This document shows, in pieces, positions 45,981 to 54,603 of a DNA stretch of 64,000 nucleotides. The stretch covers positions 1 to 64,000 of the forward strand of contig NZ_BCNM01000002.1 of the NCBI RefSeq assembly GCF_001514495.1, written 5' to 3'. The translations under genes and the position numbers were made by a program. Source of the stretch: Paenibacillus pabuli NBRC 13638. Its GTDB lineage: Bacteria > Bacillota > Bacilli > Paenibacillales > Paenibacillaceae. How positions within the stretch are numbered: position 1 is the stretch's first letter; each line of letters opens with the position of its first letter. The notes under the pieces were generated by a model that was given only the letters and a program-made list of their open reading frames with translations, ran no database searches and had not been told where the DNA came from.

Positions 45981-46022
45981 TTTGTGTAATGCATTTTACA
46001 GTCCCGGATTAGCGGTGATGTT

Positions 46023-47861
46023 TCACTGCCCTACTACATCTGCCTGCATATTCAACAGTTTGCTGAAGGTGCCTACCGAATCAGCTGCCAACTGCTGATA
46101 CCCCCCTTGTTGGATAACGATTCCCTCATCCAATACAATGACCCGGTCAGCTGTACGAATCGTGGATAGTCGATGGGCTATGACAATAATGGTAACTTGC
46201 CCTTTCAGCCGCTCCAGGGCCTCATGAATATGCTGTTCGTTCTCACTGTCCAACGCACTTGTCGCCTCATCCAACACCAGTACAGAAGGATTCCGAAGCA
46301 TGGCACGGGCAAGCACCAGACGCTGACGTTCACCCCCAGATAGCCGGATCCCCCGATCCCCAATCAGGGTATCCAGTCCTTGTGGCAATTTGCGGACAAA
46401 CGTGGCAGAGGAAGAAAACTGTAATGCTTGCCACATCTGTTCTTCACTGGCATCCGGATCCACCAGGCGCAAGTTTTCACGAATGCTTGTATGGAACAGG
46501 AAAGGATCCTGAGACACATATCCAATGGTACTTCTCCAGGCCAGCAATCTCTCCTCGGTCAAAGGCACTCCATCAATCAGAATCTGTCCACTTTCTGGAC
46601 GTACAAGTCCCATAATCAGATCGATCATTGTACTCTTTCCGGCGCCCGACTTTCCTACAATGGCCGTCATGCCTTTTGCAGGAATGACAGCATTCGCTTC
46701 ATACAACGAGTATGTATCGCTGCCTTCATATCGATAATTGACACGCCGACACTCAATGGATTCCTTGAAAATCAACGGTTCACGCGGACCAGGTGCCGTC
46801 AAGTCCTGATCATTTATTACATCGGAAGCCACGGCGTTACCACCAATCTCGCGGCTTTTCGCCGTCTCCATTTGCAGCTGCCTCACAATCCGAAACGCGG
46901 GCAGCATGGAACTCATATACTCCAGATTGGATTGAATGGACGTAAATCGTGGCCACAACCGGGAAAAAATAAGGATAATGAGCAGCAAACTTGCCGGAGG
47001 AACAGCGAGCACATGCAGGGATAAGTAGATAAATGCTGCAATAATGACAGCAGCCGATACCCGGTGAATCAGCTGTGTACCACTGTTTAGCTGACTGAAC
47101 TGAATCACGTTACGTTCAATCTGCCCACATATGCGCTCAAACCAGCTAATATGTGATTTTTCGAGCATGTTACTTTTGATATCCTTGATCCCGTTAAAGT
47201 GCTCCGTAATGCCATTATAGTAGCTTTGGGAATATTCGGACGTCTGATCCCCGATTTGTTTTGCCTGCTTCACAAACTTTCTAAGGAAAATAAACAATGC
47301 CAACCCGCAGATCAGTACAAGCGTAGTTAACTTGGCAGACAACCAGAAAGCCAGACCAATTTGAATGCCTGTGAAGATCAAGGAAGCCGCCATTTGCAGC
47401 AAAATATTCGTTCCCTGACTAACTCGCGCAAGCTCGGTCGTTAATATATGATTAAAGTCGGATTTTCGTTTTTGGAGAAAAAAAGACCACTGCGCCATTA
47501 TGATGGCTCGGTAGGTTTCCATGCGTAACGTTCGAACAAATTGCTGCTGGATCCGAGTGTTTCGAATCGTCTGAAGGCGTTGAAGCCACGCCTGTCCAGA
47601 GACGATGACTACAAAGGTCAGCAGCACTAACAACAGCCTACCGTTCTCGGGAATACGATTTAATAGGTCTGCAACCCAGGGTAAGTGCAGACTCGAAGAA
47701 CCCATCTCAAAAACACCAATGAGACTTAACATCGGAACAAGCATATAAATGCCAATTCCCTCCATAAGACTAATGCAGATCATACCTAGAAGGTTCCAAT
47801 ATAACACTGGACCCGTTACCCGGTGCAGCTTTCGCATAAAAAATTGCAGTTCCGAAATCAT
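46023..47861 (-). CDS. Lasso peptide ABC exporter (LasD-type)
   Basis: A 612-residue ABC half-transporter with fused membrane and ATPase domains. About six transmembrane helices lie in residues 1-320. The ATPase domain has Walker A VGKSGAGKSTMIDL, the signature RLSGGERQRLVLARAM and Walker B VLVLDEATSALD, followed by AHRLSTIRTADRVIVLDEG. It has no C39 peptidase domain. In lasso clusters such exporters secrete the folded product and give self-protection. It is the last gene of the operon, nine bases after the nucleotidyltransferase gene. Confidence 0.92.
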   Translation of the reverse strand: MISELQFFMRKLHRVTGPVLYWNLLGMICISLMEGIGIYMLVPMLSLIGVFEMGSSSLHLPWVADLLNRIPENGRLLLVLLTFVVIVSGQAWLQRLQTIRNTRIQQQFVRTLRMETYRAIIMAQWSFFLQKRKSDFNHILTTELARVSQGTNILLQMAASLIFTGIQIGLAFWLSAKLTTLVLICGLALFIFLRKFVKQAKQIGDQTSEYSQSYYNGITEHFNGIKDIKSNMLEKSHISWFERICGQIERNVIQFSQLNSGTQLIHRVSAAVIIAAFIYLSLHVLAVPPASLLLIILIFSRLWPRFTSIQSNLEYMSSMLPAFRIVRQLQMETAKSREIGGNAVASDVINDQDLTAPGPREPLIFKESIECRRVNYRYEGSDTYSLYEANAVIPAKGMTAIVGKSGAGKSTMIDLIMGLVRPESGQILIDGVPLTEERLLAWRSTIGYVSQDPFLFHTSIRENLRLVDPDASEEQMWQALQFSSSATFVRKLPQGLDTLIGDRGIRLSGGERQRLVLARAMLRNPSVLVLDEATSALDSENEQHIHEALERLKGQVTIIVIAHRLSTIRTADRVIVLDEGIVIQQGGYQQLAADSVGTFSKLLNMQADVVGQ

Positions 47862-47870
47862 GCGTTATCC

Positions 47871-49061
47871 TTATCCCCTCTCCGTCATCGTGTTCCTTTT
47901 TATTCGCCGCCAGAACCAGAGAAACGGACGTAATGGAAAATACAGAAAATGCAATGAACGTGGAAGCGGCAGCTGATCTACATCCCAGGTAGTTGGATAT
48001 AAACGCTCTATGAAGAAAAACAGTTTCTGCCTTGTACTGCGCAGTGCAAACAAATAGGAACGATAACTCTTCACATCGGCCGGACTTTCAATCATCTCAT
48101 TCATGAACAATACGCCGCGTCTGGCTAATTTCTCTCCCGCACGTTCGTGAGAAGACAACAAAGCCAGATAATTGGCATCCAGAGGGGTGTTCAACAATAC
48201 CGAGGCAAGGCGAAGAGCTTGTGAACCGATGGGTAACCTTCCTTCTGCTTTCAGGCGTCGTTCCACTTTGTTCACGTCCAGGGGCATGCTCCGAATCATC
48301 TGGTCAATATCCAGTAACCAGCGCAGCCTGAACCATCCATGTCTTGCGCCATGCGTCACCAAGTATGCCCACAGATCCTCCCTTTCCAGCATACGGACGG
48401 GCGTTTGGGTGTAGGAACTGAATCGGCTTCGTTTCCACAATAGTTCAAAATCGGTTTCCCTTCCGGAATCCGGGTTCAGACGCCAATGAATCTCTACTTG
48501 GGTTCTCTTGACCGGGTGTTTGTAGCAAATATGATGTTCCCGCCATTTCGAGCTGGAAACGGTAGCTGTTCGCTTGCCTTCCTTGGATTCATAACCAAGT
48601 GATTCAAGGATCTCTTCAGCGGACTCCACGTCATTAAAGGGGATGAGGATATCCAGATCTTTCGATGTCCGCAATGAGATATCCCCGTATAGATCATGAG
48701 CCAGTGCAGGGCCTTTAAGTGTAATATTGCGAATGCCCCGTTCGCGGAAAGCACCACAAACCTGCTCCATCTCGGCAGTCAGATGTAACATACGGAACGT
48801 ATTCGCCGTATATTGCTGCCTCAGGTTTTCTACAACAAAAGCGGGAATGATCGCTGAATTCCAATCTTTTATTTTCAGATAGAGAACAGAGTACAATCGA
48901 TGATGATAGACAAGCCGCAAAAAGAGCTGCCAGTCTGTTCCCTGCAGTCGCGTTTTGACATCCTCAGAGGCTAGATCTGTGAGTTCACCTCTAATCATGC
49001 TCAAAATCAGCTTAAGCTCCTGCGGAAAATTGATTGTATAGTATTCAAATTCATGTGTCAT
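47871..49061 (-). CDS. Nucleotidyltransferase-family protein of the lasso cluster
   Basis: A 396-residue NTP_transf_5-type protein. The catalytic motif ITLKGPALAHDLYGDISLRTSKDLDILI (split: LKGPALAHDLYGDISLRTS and KDLDILI) carries the metal-binding DxD at Asp135 and Asp137. The rest is mostly helical. Relatives in lasso clusters (for example that of pseudomycoidin) are linked to further modification of a phosphorylated tail; from memory, hexose additions. The start is the ATG at 49061 with GGGGAGA before it; the frame is open to 49115. It overlaps the end of B2 by 11 bp. Confidence 0.85.
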   Translation of the reverse strand: MTHEFEYYTINFPQELKLILSMIRGELTDLASEDVKTRLQGTDWQLFLRLVYHHRLYSVLYLKIKDWNSAIIPAFVVENLRQQYTANTFRMLHLTAEMEQVCGAFRERGIRNITLKGPALAHDLYGDISLRTSKDLDILIPFNDVESAEEILESLGYESKEGKRTATVSSSKWREHHICYKHPVKRTQVEIHWRLNPDSGRETDFELLWKRSRFSSYTQTPVRMLEREDLWAYLVTHGARHGWFRLRWLLDIDQMIRSMPLDVNKVERRLKAEGRLPIGSQALRLASVLLNTPLDANYLALLSSHERAGEKLARRGVLFMNEMIESPADVKSYRSYLFALRSTRQKLFFFIERLYPTTWDVDQLPLPRSLHFLYFPLRPFLWFWRRIKRNTMTERG

Positions 49062-49533
49062 AGACAATCTCCCCAGATCCCTTCTCAGGACATCGTTTGC
49101 CAAACACGCCGACAACCGTATATTGGTCCATAGTATCAGCTCCGGTCACGATCAATTTACCACTTCGCAGCCAGGCATGAGCCATCATTTGTCCAGTTTC
49201 ATTCCGTGCAGTTCCCATATATAGAGTACTGTCAATTTTACGACGTTCCAGCATCTTCATCGCAGCAATAGCCATCACCAGACAACGGCTTTCCCATAAT
49301 GTGTATTTGCTGGCTACCAGTATGGCTTTGGAGATATTTCGTATCGTCTTCACTTCATTTCTTTGAAGTCCACTCATCGGCGTTTCGTACATTGGTGTAC
49401 CCAAACCTGGAGCAATCTTGGCAAAGGGCATCGCCTTCAGGATTCGTGCCCATCCAAGATGGATGTAAGCCTCCCACACCAATCCACGAATTTCACGTGG
49501 CAACGAGAAATAAGCTTTTATTTTACGTAACAT
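49051..49533 (-). CDS. Lasso peptide leader peptidase (B2, transglutaminase-like)
   Basis: A 160-residue cysteine protease of the lasso B2 family that removes the leader. The catalytic cysteine is in YTLWESRCLVMAIAAMKML (Cys84) and the histidine in GQMMAHAWLRSG (His119). An aspartate follows in IVTGAD (near 133). The start is the ATG at 49533 behind GCGGAGA; a TTG at 49560 in the same frame would overlap B1. The order B1-B2 is standard for split lasso B proteins. Confidence 0.92.
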   Translation of the reverse strand: MLRKIKAYFSLPREIRGLVWEAYIHLGWARILKAMPFAKIAPGLGTPMYETPMSGLQRNEVKTIRNISKAILVASKYTLWESRCLVMAIAAMKMLERRKIDSTLYMGTARNETGQMMAHAWLRSGKLIVTGADTMDQYTVVGVFGKRCPEKGSGEIVYDT

Positions 49534-49537
49534 CGCT

Positions 49538-49837
49538 CTATTCTCCGCGGGTAACTTCAATTAAACCTTCTTGCGTCAGATGCTCAAGAAATTGTACAAC
49601 CTGATCCTGGCATACTGCTGGTTCAATATCATATTCAGAGGCTAACACCTCTACCAACTCAGCCAAAGTTTGTTCCTCACTCAGCAGATCCCAGATGCGT
49701 CCACCGGTGCTGCCCAGGTTATAGTACTTTCCGGTATGAATGCTCATCATGACTTTCTCTCCGCCCATATCACTGACCAGGTTGCCTTCCTTGCGCATTA
49801 AACAATCTTCGCCATTCATTGGTTTAGTTGTTGTCAT
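49538..49837 (-). CDS. Lasso peptide RRE protein (B1, PqqD-like)
   Basis: A 99-residue PqqD-type RiPP recognition element that binds the leader and presents it to the protease. Features: GEDCLMRKEGNLVSDMGGEKV then MMSIHTGKYYNLGSTGGRIWDLL, which is the beta-strand and helix layout of the RRE, followed by LVEVLASEYDIEPAVCQDQV and a C-terminal helix. It overlaps the kinase gene by 4 bp (ATGA). Partner of the B2 protease. Confidence 0.92.
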   Translation of the reverse strand: MTTTKPMNGEDCLMRKEGNLVSDMGGEKVMMSIHTGKYYNLGSTGGRIWDLLSEEQTLAELVEVLASEYDIEPAVCQDQVVQFLEHLTQEGLIEVTRGE

Positions 49838-50781
49838 TGTCCTGTATACACTCCTTTACGTACATGATCGATAATCCGGTCTGCCATCTCAAATGCAGTA
49901 AAATCAGGTCCTGATCTTGTGATTCTGAAGACTTCGATACTTGCGGACAAACGTGAAACCGTCTCAAATAACCACTGCGCCAGACCTTGTCTGGAGACAA
50001 GCCCACTACGGAAGGTATGAGAACAAAGCATATGCAAGCGTTCCAATCCGGCAACTGCCATCAGCTGAACGGGTATTTGTACTTCCTCCGGCTTTGGATC
50101 AAGCTCAAATACAGCAGCAAGCGGAACAGATCTATCATGAAAATAGTGCTGGACAGGAATCGCGTATTTCGTAATCTCCGCATGCACGGTTGCATAATCC
50201 TGTTCCTTCATGCCGAATCCGTCCAGGCTGGGCTGCCACAACTTTTGCTGCGGATACCCGGGCGATACAATCGCTCTACCGCCTGCATCCCACGTCAGTG
50301 CCACAACATCATCCGTCAAGAGCGGATAACCACGCGAAGCAAGTGCTGCGGATAATGTGGACTTTCCTGCACCGGAATGCCCAACAAATGCATACGCCCA
50401 TCCATCAATGACCACTGCGCTTCCATGTAGAGGCAAAATGCTGCGCTGCATCATAATGACGGCCATACATGTGCCTAGGATAAATAATCGTACCTTTTTA
50501 TTGTCAGCTCCCGGTTCAGGAGATACTATGATTCTATTTCCCTGTTCCATAAAAAAAAGACCGATATCCTCAATTCGAAAAAAAAGACTTCCATCCCGGG
50601 CAACAAAGTTGTCTTTCCCCACGTCCCACTCGTTCCAACGTGATGTTAAATCAGCTATCTGGATGTGTACATCAACAGTGGCAGCATCTGATTCTGTACC
50701 GCCCTGCACGATTTGGAGTTCGGGCAATGGAAATTGGCTCAGCCAACGCAAGCCATAAGCTTCATACTGCACAGGCAACAA
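49834..50781 (-). CDS. HPr-kinase-like lasso peptide kinase
   Basis: A 315-residue kinase related to HPr kinase, like the PadeK/ThcoK enzymes that phosphorylate the C-terminal serine of paeninodin-type lasso precursors. The P-loop is AFVGHSGAGKSTLSAALAS (about residues 131-149). It is followed by the acidic LLTDDVVAL and a proline-rich SPGYPQQKLW stretch. The start is the TTG at 50781: AAAGGAGGA lies eight bases before it, whereas the longer frame from 50802 would run through that site. The 46-residue precursor upstream ends in serine, as expected for the substrate. Confidence 0.9.
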   Translation of the reverse strand: MLPVQYEAYGLRWLSQFPLPELQIVQGGTESDAATVDVHIQIADLTSRWNEWDVGKDNFVARDGSLFFRIEDIGLFFMEQGNRIIVSPEPGADNKKVRLFILGTCMAVIMMQRSILPLHGSAVVIDGWAYAFVGHSGAGKSTLSAALASRGYPLLTDDVVALTWDAGGRAIVSPGYPQQKLWQPSLDGFGMKEQDYATVHAEITKYAIPVQHYFHDRSVPLAAVFELDPKPEEVQIPVQLMAVAGLERLHMLCSHTFRSGLVSRQGLAQWLFETVSRLSASIEVFRITRSGPDFTAFEMADRIIDHVRKGVYTGQ

Positions 50782-50816
50782 TGAATGACTCCTCCTTTGC
50801 AATTCTTCATGGATAT

Positions 50817-50856
50817 AAAAAAAGCCCTTATATTCATATTGCTCAAATATAAGGGC
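50817..50856 (-). terminator. Terminator/attenuator between precursor and kinase genes
   Basis: On the minus strand GCCCTTATATT pairs perfectly with AATATAAGGGC over an 11-base loop and is followed by seven T. It lies inside the operon. Partial read-through would give much more precursor mRNA than downstream mRNA. Confidence 0.8.
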
Positions 50857-50926
50857 GGAGGCGAAAAGATGGATTTGTTGCCTTTCCGCCCTTTAAGTAT
50901 AATGGCACAGGTTAATGCTTAATTAC

Positions 50927-51067
50927 TTAGGAAGTAGACGGATCGTAAATGTCAGCATCATGAACGGTAACCCAGTCGATTTGTCTGTAACCCGTTCCCG
51001 CCATAGTTTGGTTTACTTCCAGAACTTCCAGTGCAGGTGCTTGCCATTCTTTCTTTTCCATTTGCAT
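50927..51067 (-). CDS. Lasso peptide precursor (A), paeninodin-like
   Basis: A 46-codon gene between the cyclase and kinase genes, read from the sequence. The leader (residues 1-22, MQMEKKEW then QAPALEVLEVNQTM) has the W-x-x-P-x-L RRE-binding motif and Thr at the penultimate position, as in other lasso leaders. The core begins with AGTGYRQID; this gives a 9-residue ring by Ala1 to Asp9 side chain. The tail is WVTVHDADIYDPSTS, ending in a serine like paeninodin. Tyr19 of the core sits among Asp15, Asp17 and Asp20. GGAGGTG precedes the ATG. A terminator follows before the kinase. Confidence 0.93.
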   Translation of the reverse strand: MQMEKKEWQAPALEVLEVNQTMAGTGYRQIDWVTVHDADIYDPSTS

Positions 51068-51144
51068 TGTATTCACCTCCCTTCATGAGTCAACGGATTA
51101 ATGAGCCATTATTTCAGTTCATGTCATTCATTCCACTTGTCATA

Positions 51145-53076
51145 TCAAAACTTTCGTAAGAATCGATATACGATCAAGCTGTGCATCATCAACCGCAAGT
51201 CCGGGTGGGAAGCAAGCTCCGGCCGGGGATCGGGAAATTTGGACAGTGCTGATTGGATTCGCTCTGTGTTCAATATGCCAGCGACCCGGCTGTCAGAACA
51301 TAACGTGCGCAATTCATCCGTAAAGGCATTCCAGTTCGGAATCATGCGATGCAACCAATCTGCAGGCTGGACTCCGCGTACTCGCTGATTTAATCTCACT
51401 TTATCAGGCAGCTCGGGTGAGGTAGCCCGACGAATTAAGGACCGGTCCGTCCCTTGACTCACATATTGTTCAATCGGCACGGACAGACAGAAGCGAATCA
51501 CTCTGGCGTCACTGGTAGGGTCTCGCTCCCATGCTCGATAACGAAGTGAGCATTTGGTAGCTACTGCGCCGTTTTTGTTCGCGATAGCCAGATTGTTGAA
51601 CTTCTCTGCTCGTACTTTGAGTGCATCGGCCTGAGCACCGCCTTGTAACACGATAATCGATTTGAGCCGATCCAACACACCCGTTCGCCTTGCAAAATCC
51701 GGATGAATGAGCTGCACAGATGCGGGCTGGCCGGCTCCTTTGGACATTGATTTAAACCATTCCGGATATGCTTTTCGTCCGGTAATTTTAGCAATACGCG
51801 AGAATTTCATCCCGGTCCGTTCACTGTACTGCTGCATTTCCCGAAGCCACCGGAACCAGCGTCCGCTTTTCAGCAAACTGGCATAATAGTCCAATGCAGG
51901 TCCCCATGAAACGGTGAAGTTGCCTCGTGCTCCAGTCAATAGAATACCTGCATCCTGCTGGCTCGCTTTTTCATAGAAACCGCGAATCCAGAACGAATTC
52001 TCAAAGTATTTGTAGGGCATTTCCATAATATCAAGCCAAGTATCCACTTCACTAAGAGGGCTTCTTCCCTCAAAATCGAGATAGTTCTCTGTAATATTAC
52101 CGACATGATTAACCGTGGATTGAATAAACGGACGTTCATCTGCTAGCAGTGTTTTTGACGTATAATCCGTAAAATCAGGTACTGGAACGTAACTGTACGC
52201 ATTTAACCTCTTTCCCTGGCTCCGCAATGTTCCAGAGGCAAATCCAACAACCGCTCCAGAGTCCAGGCCTCCACTTAATGCCGCAGATACCTGTCTATGT
52301 GTCCGCAGACGCGATGCGACAGCTTGACCAAATATCTCACGGAAAGCCTCCACATATTCCCCATCGGACTTGAGCTTTAGCGGCTCTACTTCATCCCAGC
52401 GATGGTATTGTTTCTGTTCCAGCCTTCCATCCCTGAAGCTAAGCGTATGTGCAGGAGGAAGCTGGCTCACTCCTCGATAGACGGTCGAATGAATATCCGC
52501 GGAATCATGCATGTCAGGGATCGCGAGAAATTCGGATAACCAAGTTTCATCCAATTCTTTATGTACGCCCTCCAGCTGCAGCAATGGCTTCATTAATGTA
52601 CAGAAGGCAAACCTTGGACCATCGTGTCGAAAATAGAAGGATCTCATGCCTGTAATATCTCTGGCAGCAAAGAGTCTGCGCTTGCGATCGTCCCAGATCG
52701 CAAAGGCGAAATCACCAAGCAGTTTGTCTGCCAGATTTTCATCCCATCGTTGATAGGCTCTCAAGATCAGCTCACTATCCGACAACCCCGCCAATTCCGT
52801 TCTGGATATGGACAATTGGTCTGCCAGCTGTTCCCGATTGTCGAGAATGGCATCGGCCGTGATCGACAGACCGCTTACCTCATCATACAAAGGCAATTGC
52901 TCGCTGACCGACTCCGGTGTAATCCACTGGGCGTGGCAACTCAAGAAGGCTTCATTCCCCTTCCACACGCCCGTTGTATCTGCCGGAACGTGTCCCAGAC
53001 TGGCGTACAGCCGCCAACTGTCCTCCCATAACGCTTGCTGACCATCGGTATGAACAATTCCTGCTATCGCGCTCAT
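51145..53076 (-). CDS. Lasso cyclase (C, asparagine synthetase-like)
   Basis: A 643-residue macrolactam synthetase related to AsnB. The N-terminal glutaminase-like domain begins MSAIAGIVHTDG; the catalytic Cys2 of AsnB is missing, as usual in lasso cyclases, so it does not use glutamine. The ATP pyrophosphatase loop is SAALSGGLDSGAVVGF (residues 265-280). It activates the ring-closing Asp side chain by adenylation. The gene starts by ATGA overlap with the sulfotransferase gene and lies 77 bp before the precursor gene. Confidence 0.95.
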   Translation of the reverse strand: MSAIAGIVHTDGQQALWEDSWRLYASLGHVPADTTGVWKGNEAFLSCHAQWITPESVSEQLPLYDEVSGLSITADAILDNREQLADQLSISRTELAGLSDSELILRAYQRWDENLADKLLGDFAFAIWDDRKRRLFAARDITGMRSFYFRHDGPRFAFCTLMKPLLQLEGVHKELDETWLSEFLAIPDMHDSADIHSTVYRGVSQLPPAHTLSFRDGRLEQKQYHRWDEVEPLKLKSDGEYVEAFREIFGQAVASRLRTHRQVSAALSGGLDSGAVVGFASGTLRSQGKRLNAYSYVPVPDFTDYTSKTLLADERPFIQSTVNHVGNITENYLDFEGRSPLSEVDTWLDIMEMPYKYFENSFWIRGFYEKASQQDAGILLTGARGNFTVSWGPALDYYASLLKSGRWFRWLREMQQYSERTGMKFSRIAKITGRKAYPEWFKSMSKGAGQPASVQLIHPDFARRTGVLDRLKSIIVLQGGAQADALKVRAEKFNNLAIANKNGAVATKCSLRYRAWERDPTSDARVIRFCLSVPIEQYVSQGTDRSLIRRATSPELPDKVRLNQRVRGVQPADWLHRMIPNWNAFTDELRTLCSDSRVAGILNTERIQSALSKFPDPRPELASHPDLRLMMHSLIVYRFLRKF

Positions 53077-54341
53077 GACTTTCCTCCCCGGAGTATCTTG
53101 CGCTGTGAAGCCCAGGCGCTGATCTGGTGACCGAACGGTATCCAGGATTTGATACGCTGAATTTTGCTGTGAGCAGATGCTAGCTGTGCCTTCAATCGTT
53201 CCCGCTCAGTGTATCCTCGCTCCAGCCGATTATCAGCTGCCCGCAGTGCAGCTTCCAGCTGCCTGATCGTTGCCAGTGCTGCCAGTGTCGGGTCAGGTGT
53301 TTCCGGTTCATTCATTGCTCGATCATTCCTGTTTCCGGGATGCTCGTTCCTTATGACCTCTACAGGCTTAATCCGGTAACCTTCCTGCCAATTACATCCG
53401 GTTGCTTCAGACAATTGACGGGTAAGCCGCTGTATGACATCCTGATCCGGGCTCGCTTCGTAACGGATACCGGTCCATTGCTCTGCCTCTTCCAACTGTT
53501 CACTGTATCCCAACCGATGGAACAGATCTGCACCGACTATGCGGCAGTACATTTCAACTTCCTGTGGATTAAGTATGTTTTTCCAGTTGTTAACAGAACC
53601 TTTATGTGCTTCCTGATGGGAAGACAAGAACGGGTCACCGACCCCCATACTGTAAAACATGTTGGATTTAGCACTATCCAGAAACCGTCCATATTGCTCT
53701 ATACCTTGTTCATATCCGATGCCAAGAAATCCGCACAGTTTCTCCATTTCTTCCTGAGGGCTGGACACAAGCTGTTCATACTGTATTTCATAGGCATGCT
53801 CATGTTTTTCCGCAAAATAATCATTCAATCGAAGCATACCCAGCGTAAGATCGACTGCCTTCATATTGAGATTAGGACTCTGCAAACTATGAATCAGTTC
53901 AAAGCCTTCTCCTGTATGGCGATTTACCTTTTTGTAGGATGCAGCTATGGCAAGGGGATTACGCTGGAGATGAATACGCTTGGACTGTGGGAACAAGCGA
54001 TCCAACCACTCCAACATATAATAGTAACGAGGAGATTTATCTACGATAAAGTCAGCACCGCTTCCTTCCAGAAATCCGTTATAAATTTCAAGAGCAAAGC
54101 TTCGGCAGGCCTTCTCAAAACCTTCGTCAGACACCATAGCGCTGTAAAACTGACGGATGATCGCGCTTCCGCCATAGGGGCGGGAATCAGCCTTTTGCAA
54201 ATCTACAAGATTCATCAGAAACCACATTTCCTGCGTGGCAAAAATCCGGCTGTGATTTTGTAGCATCACGGTGGATAGCGAACTTCCACTACGAGGTACA
54301 CAGAGTAAAAAGACAAGTCCGTTACCTTGAACATCTACCAA
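53073..54341 (-). CDS. Sulfotransferase with C-terminal coiled coil
   Basis: A 422-residue PAPS-dependent sulfotransferase. The 5'-phosphosulfate loop is LLCVPRSGSSLS (residues 12-23), and the 3'-phosphate motif is RIHLQRNPLAIAASYKKV (about 122-139). FIVDKSPRYYYMLEWL between them is like the substrate/catalytic region of the Sulfotransfer_3 type. Residues about 335-422 form a heptad-rich coiled coil (ATIRQLEAALRAADNRLERG) with a basic tail. It starts at TTG behind GAGGAGAGG and is the first gene of the lasso operon. It probably sulfates the lasso peptide (inference). Confidence 0.9.
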   Translation of the reverse strand: MVDVQGNGLVFLLCVPRSGSSLSTVMLQNHSRIFATQEMWFLMNLVDLQKADSRPYGGSAIIRQFYSAMVSDEGFEKACRSFALEIYNGFLEGSGADFIVDKSPRYYYMLEWLDRLFPQSKRIHLQRNPLAIAASYKKVNRHTGEGFELIHSLQSPNLNMKAVDLTLGMLRLNDYFAEKHEHAYEIQYEQLVSSPQEEMEKLCGFLGIGYEQGIEQYGRFLDSAKSNMFYSMGVGDPFLSSHQEAHKGSVNNWKNILNPQEVEMYCRIVGADLFHRLGYSEQLEEAEQWTGIRYEASPDQDVIQRLTRQLSEATGCNWQEGYRIKPVEVIRNEHPGNRNDRAMNEPETPDPTLAALATIRQLEAALRAADNRLERGYTERERLKAQLASAHSKIQRIKSWIPFGHQISAWASQRKILRGGKS

Positions 54342-54406
54342 TGGCAGCCTCTCCTCTGTAAAATTAAAATAAGCGTGGCACTTGGTAAAGCTATCTATAG
54401 AAATGG

Positions 54407-54478
54407 ATTATATACTTTCGACAACTTTTAGATACGGTATGTATTCATAGTTTTACTCTATGATACAAAATGTATCAT
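54407..54478 (-). promoter_or_regulatory. Promoter and twin GATAC palindromes upstream of the lasso operon
   Basis: A perfect palindrome, ATGATACA-AAA-TGTATCAT (54460-54478), and an imperfect one, GATAC-N5-GTATTC (54431-54446), lie about 31 bp apart, three helical turns. A minus-strand TATAAT (54407-54412) is 17 bp from the -35 position, which reads GTATCT and is covered by the second palindrome. This looks like a regulated promoter for the sulfotransferase-first operon. Confidence 0.5.
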
Positions 54479-54603
54479 GTCAATCTTTTATTTTCACCTT
54501 TTCATAATATTTTTCTTTATACTCTATTCGGCTATCTGTCGTTTAAGCACTATATACATATTCGATTGCTCTTTGGATTTATGACAGGTTGCATAAACAT
54601 GAA

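Noticed and set aside
51145..53076. Asparagine synthetase (asnB)
   Set aside because: The catalytic Cys2 is absent and the gene lies among lasso biosynthesis genes; it is a lasso cyclase.
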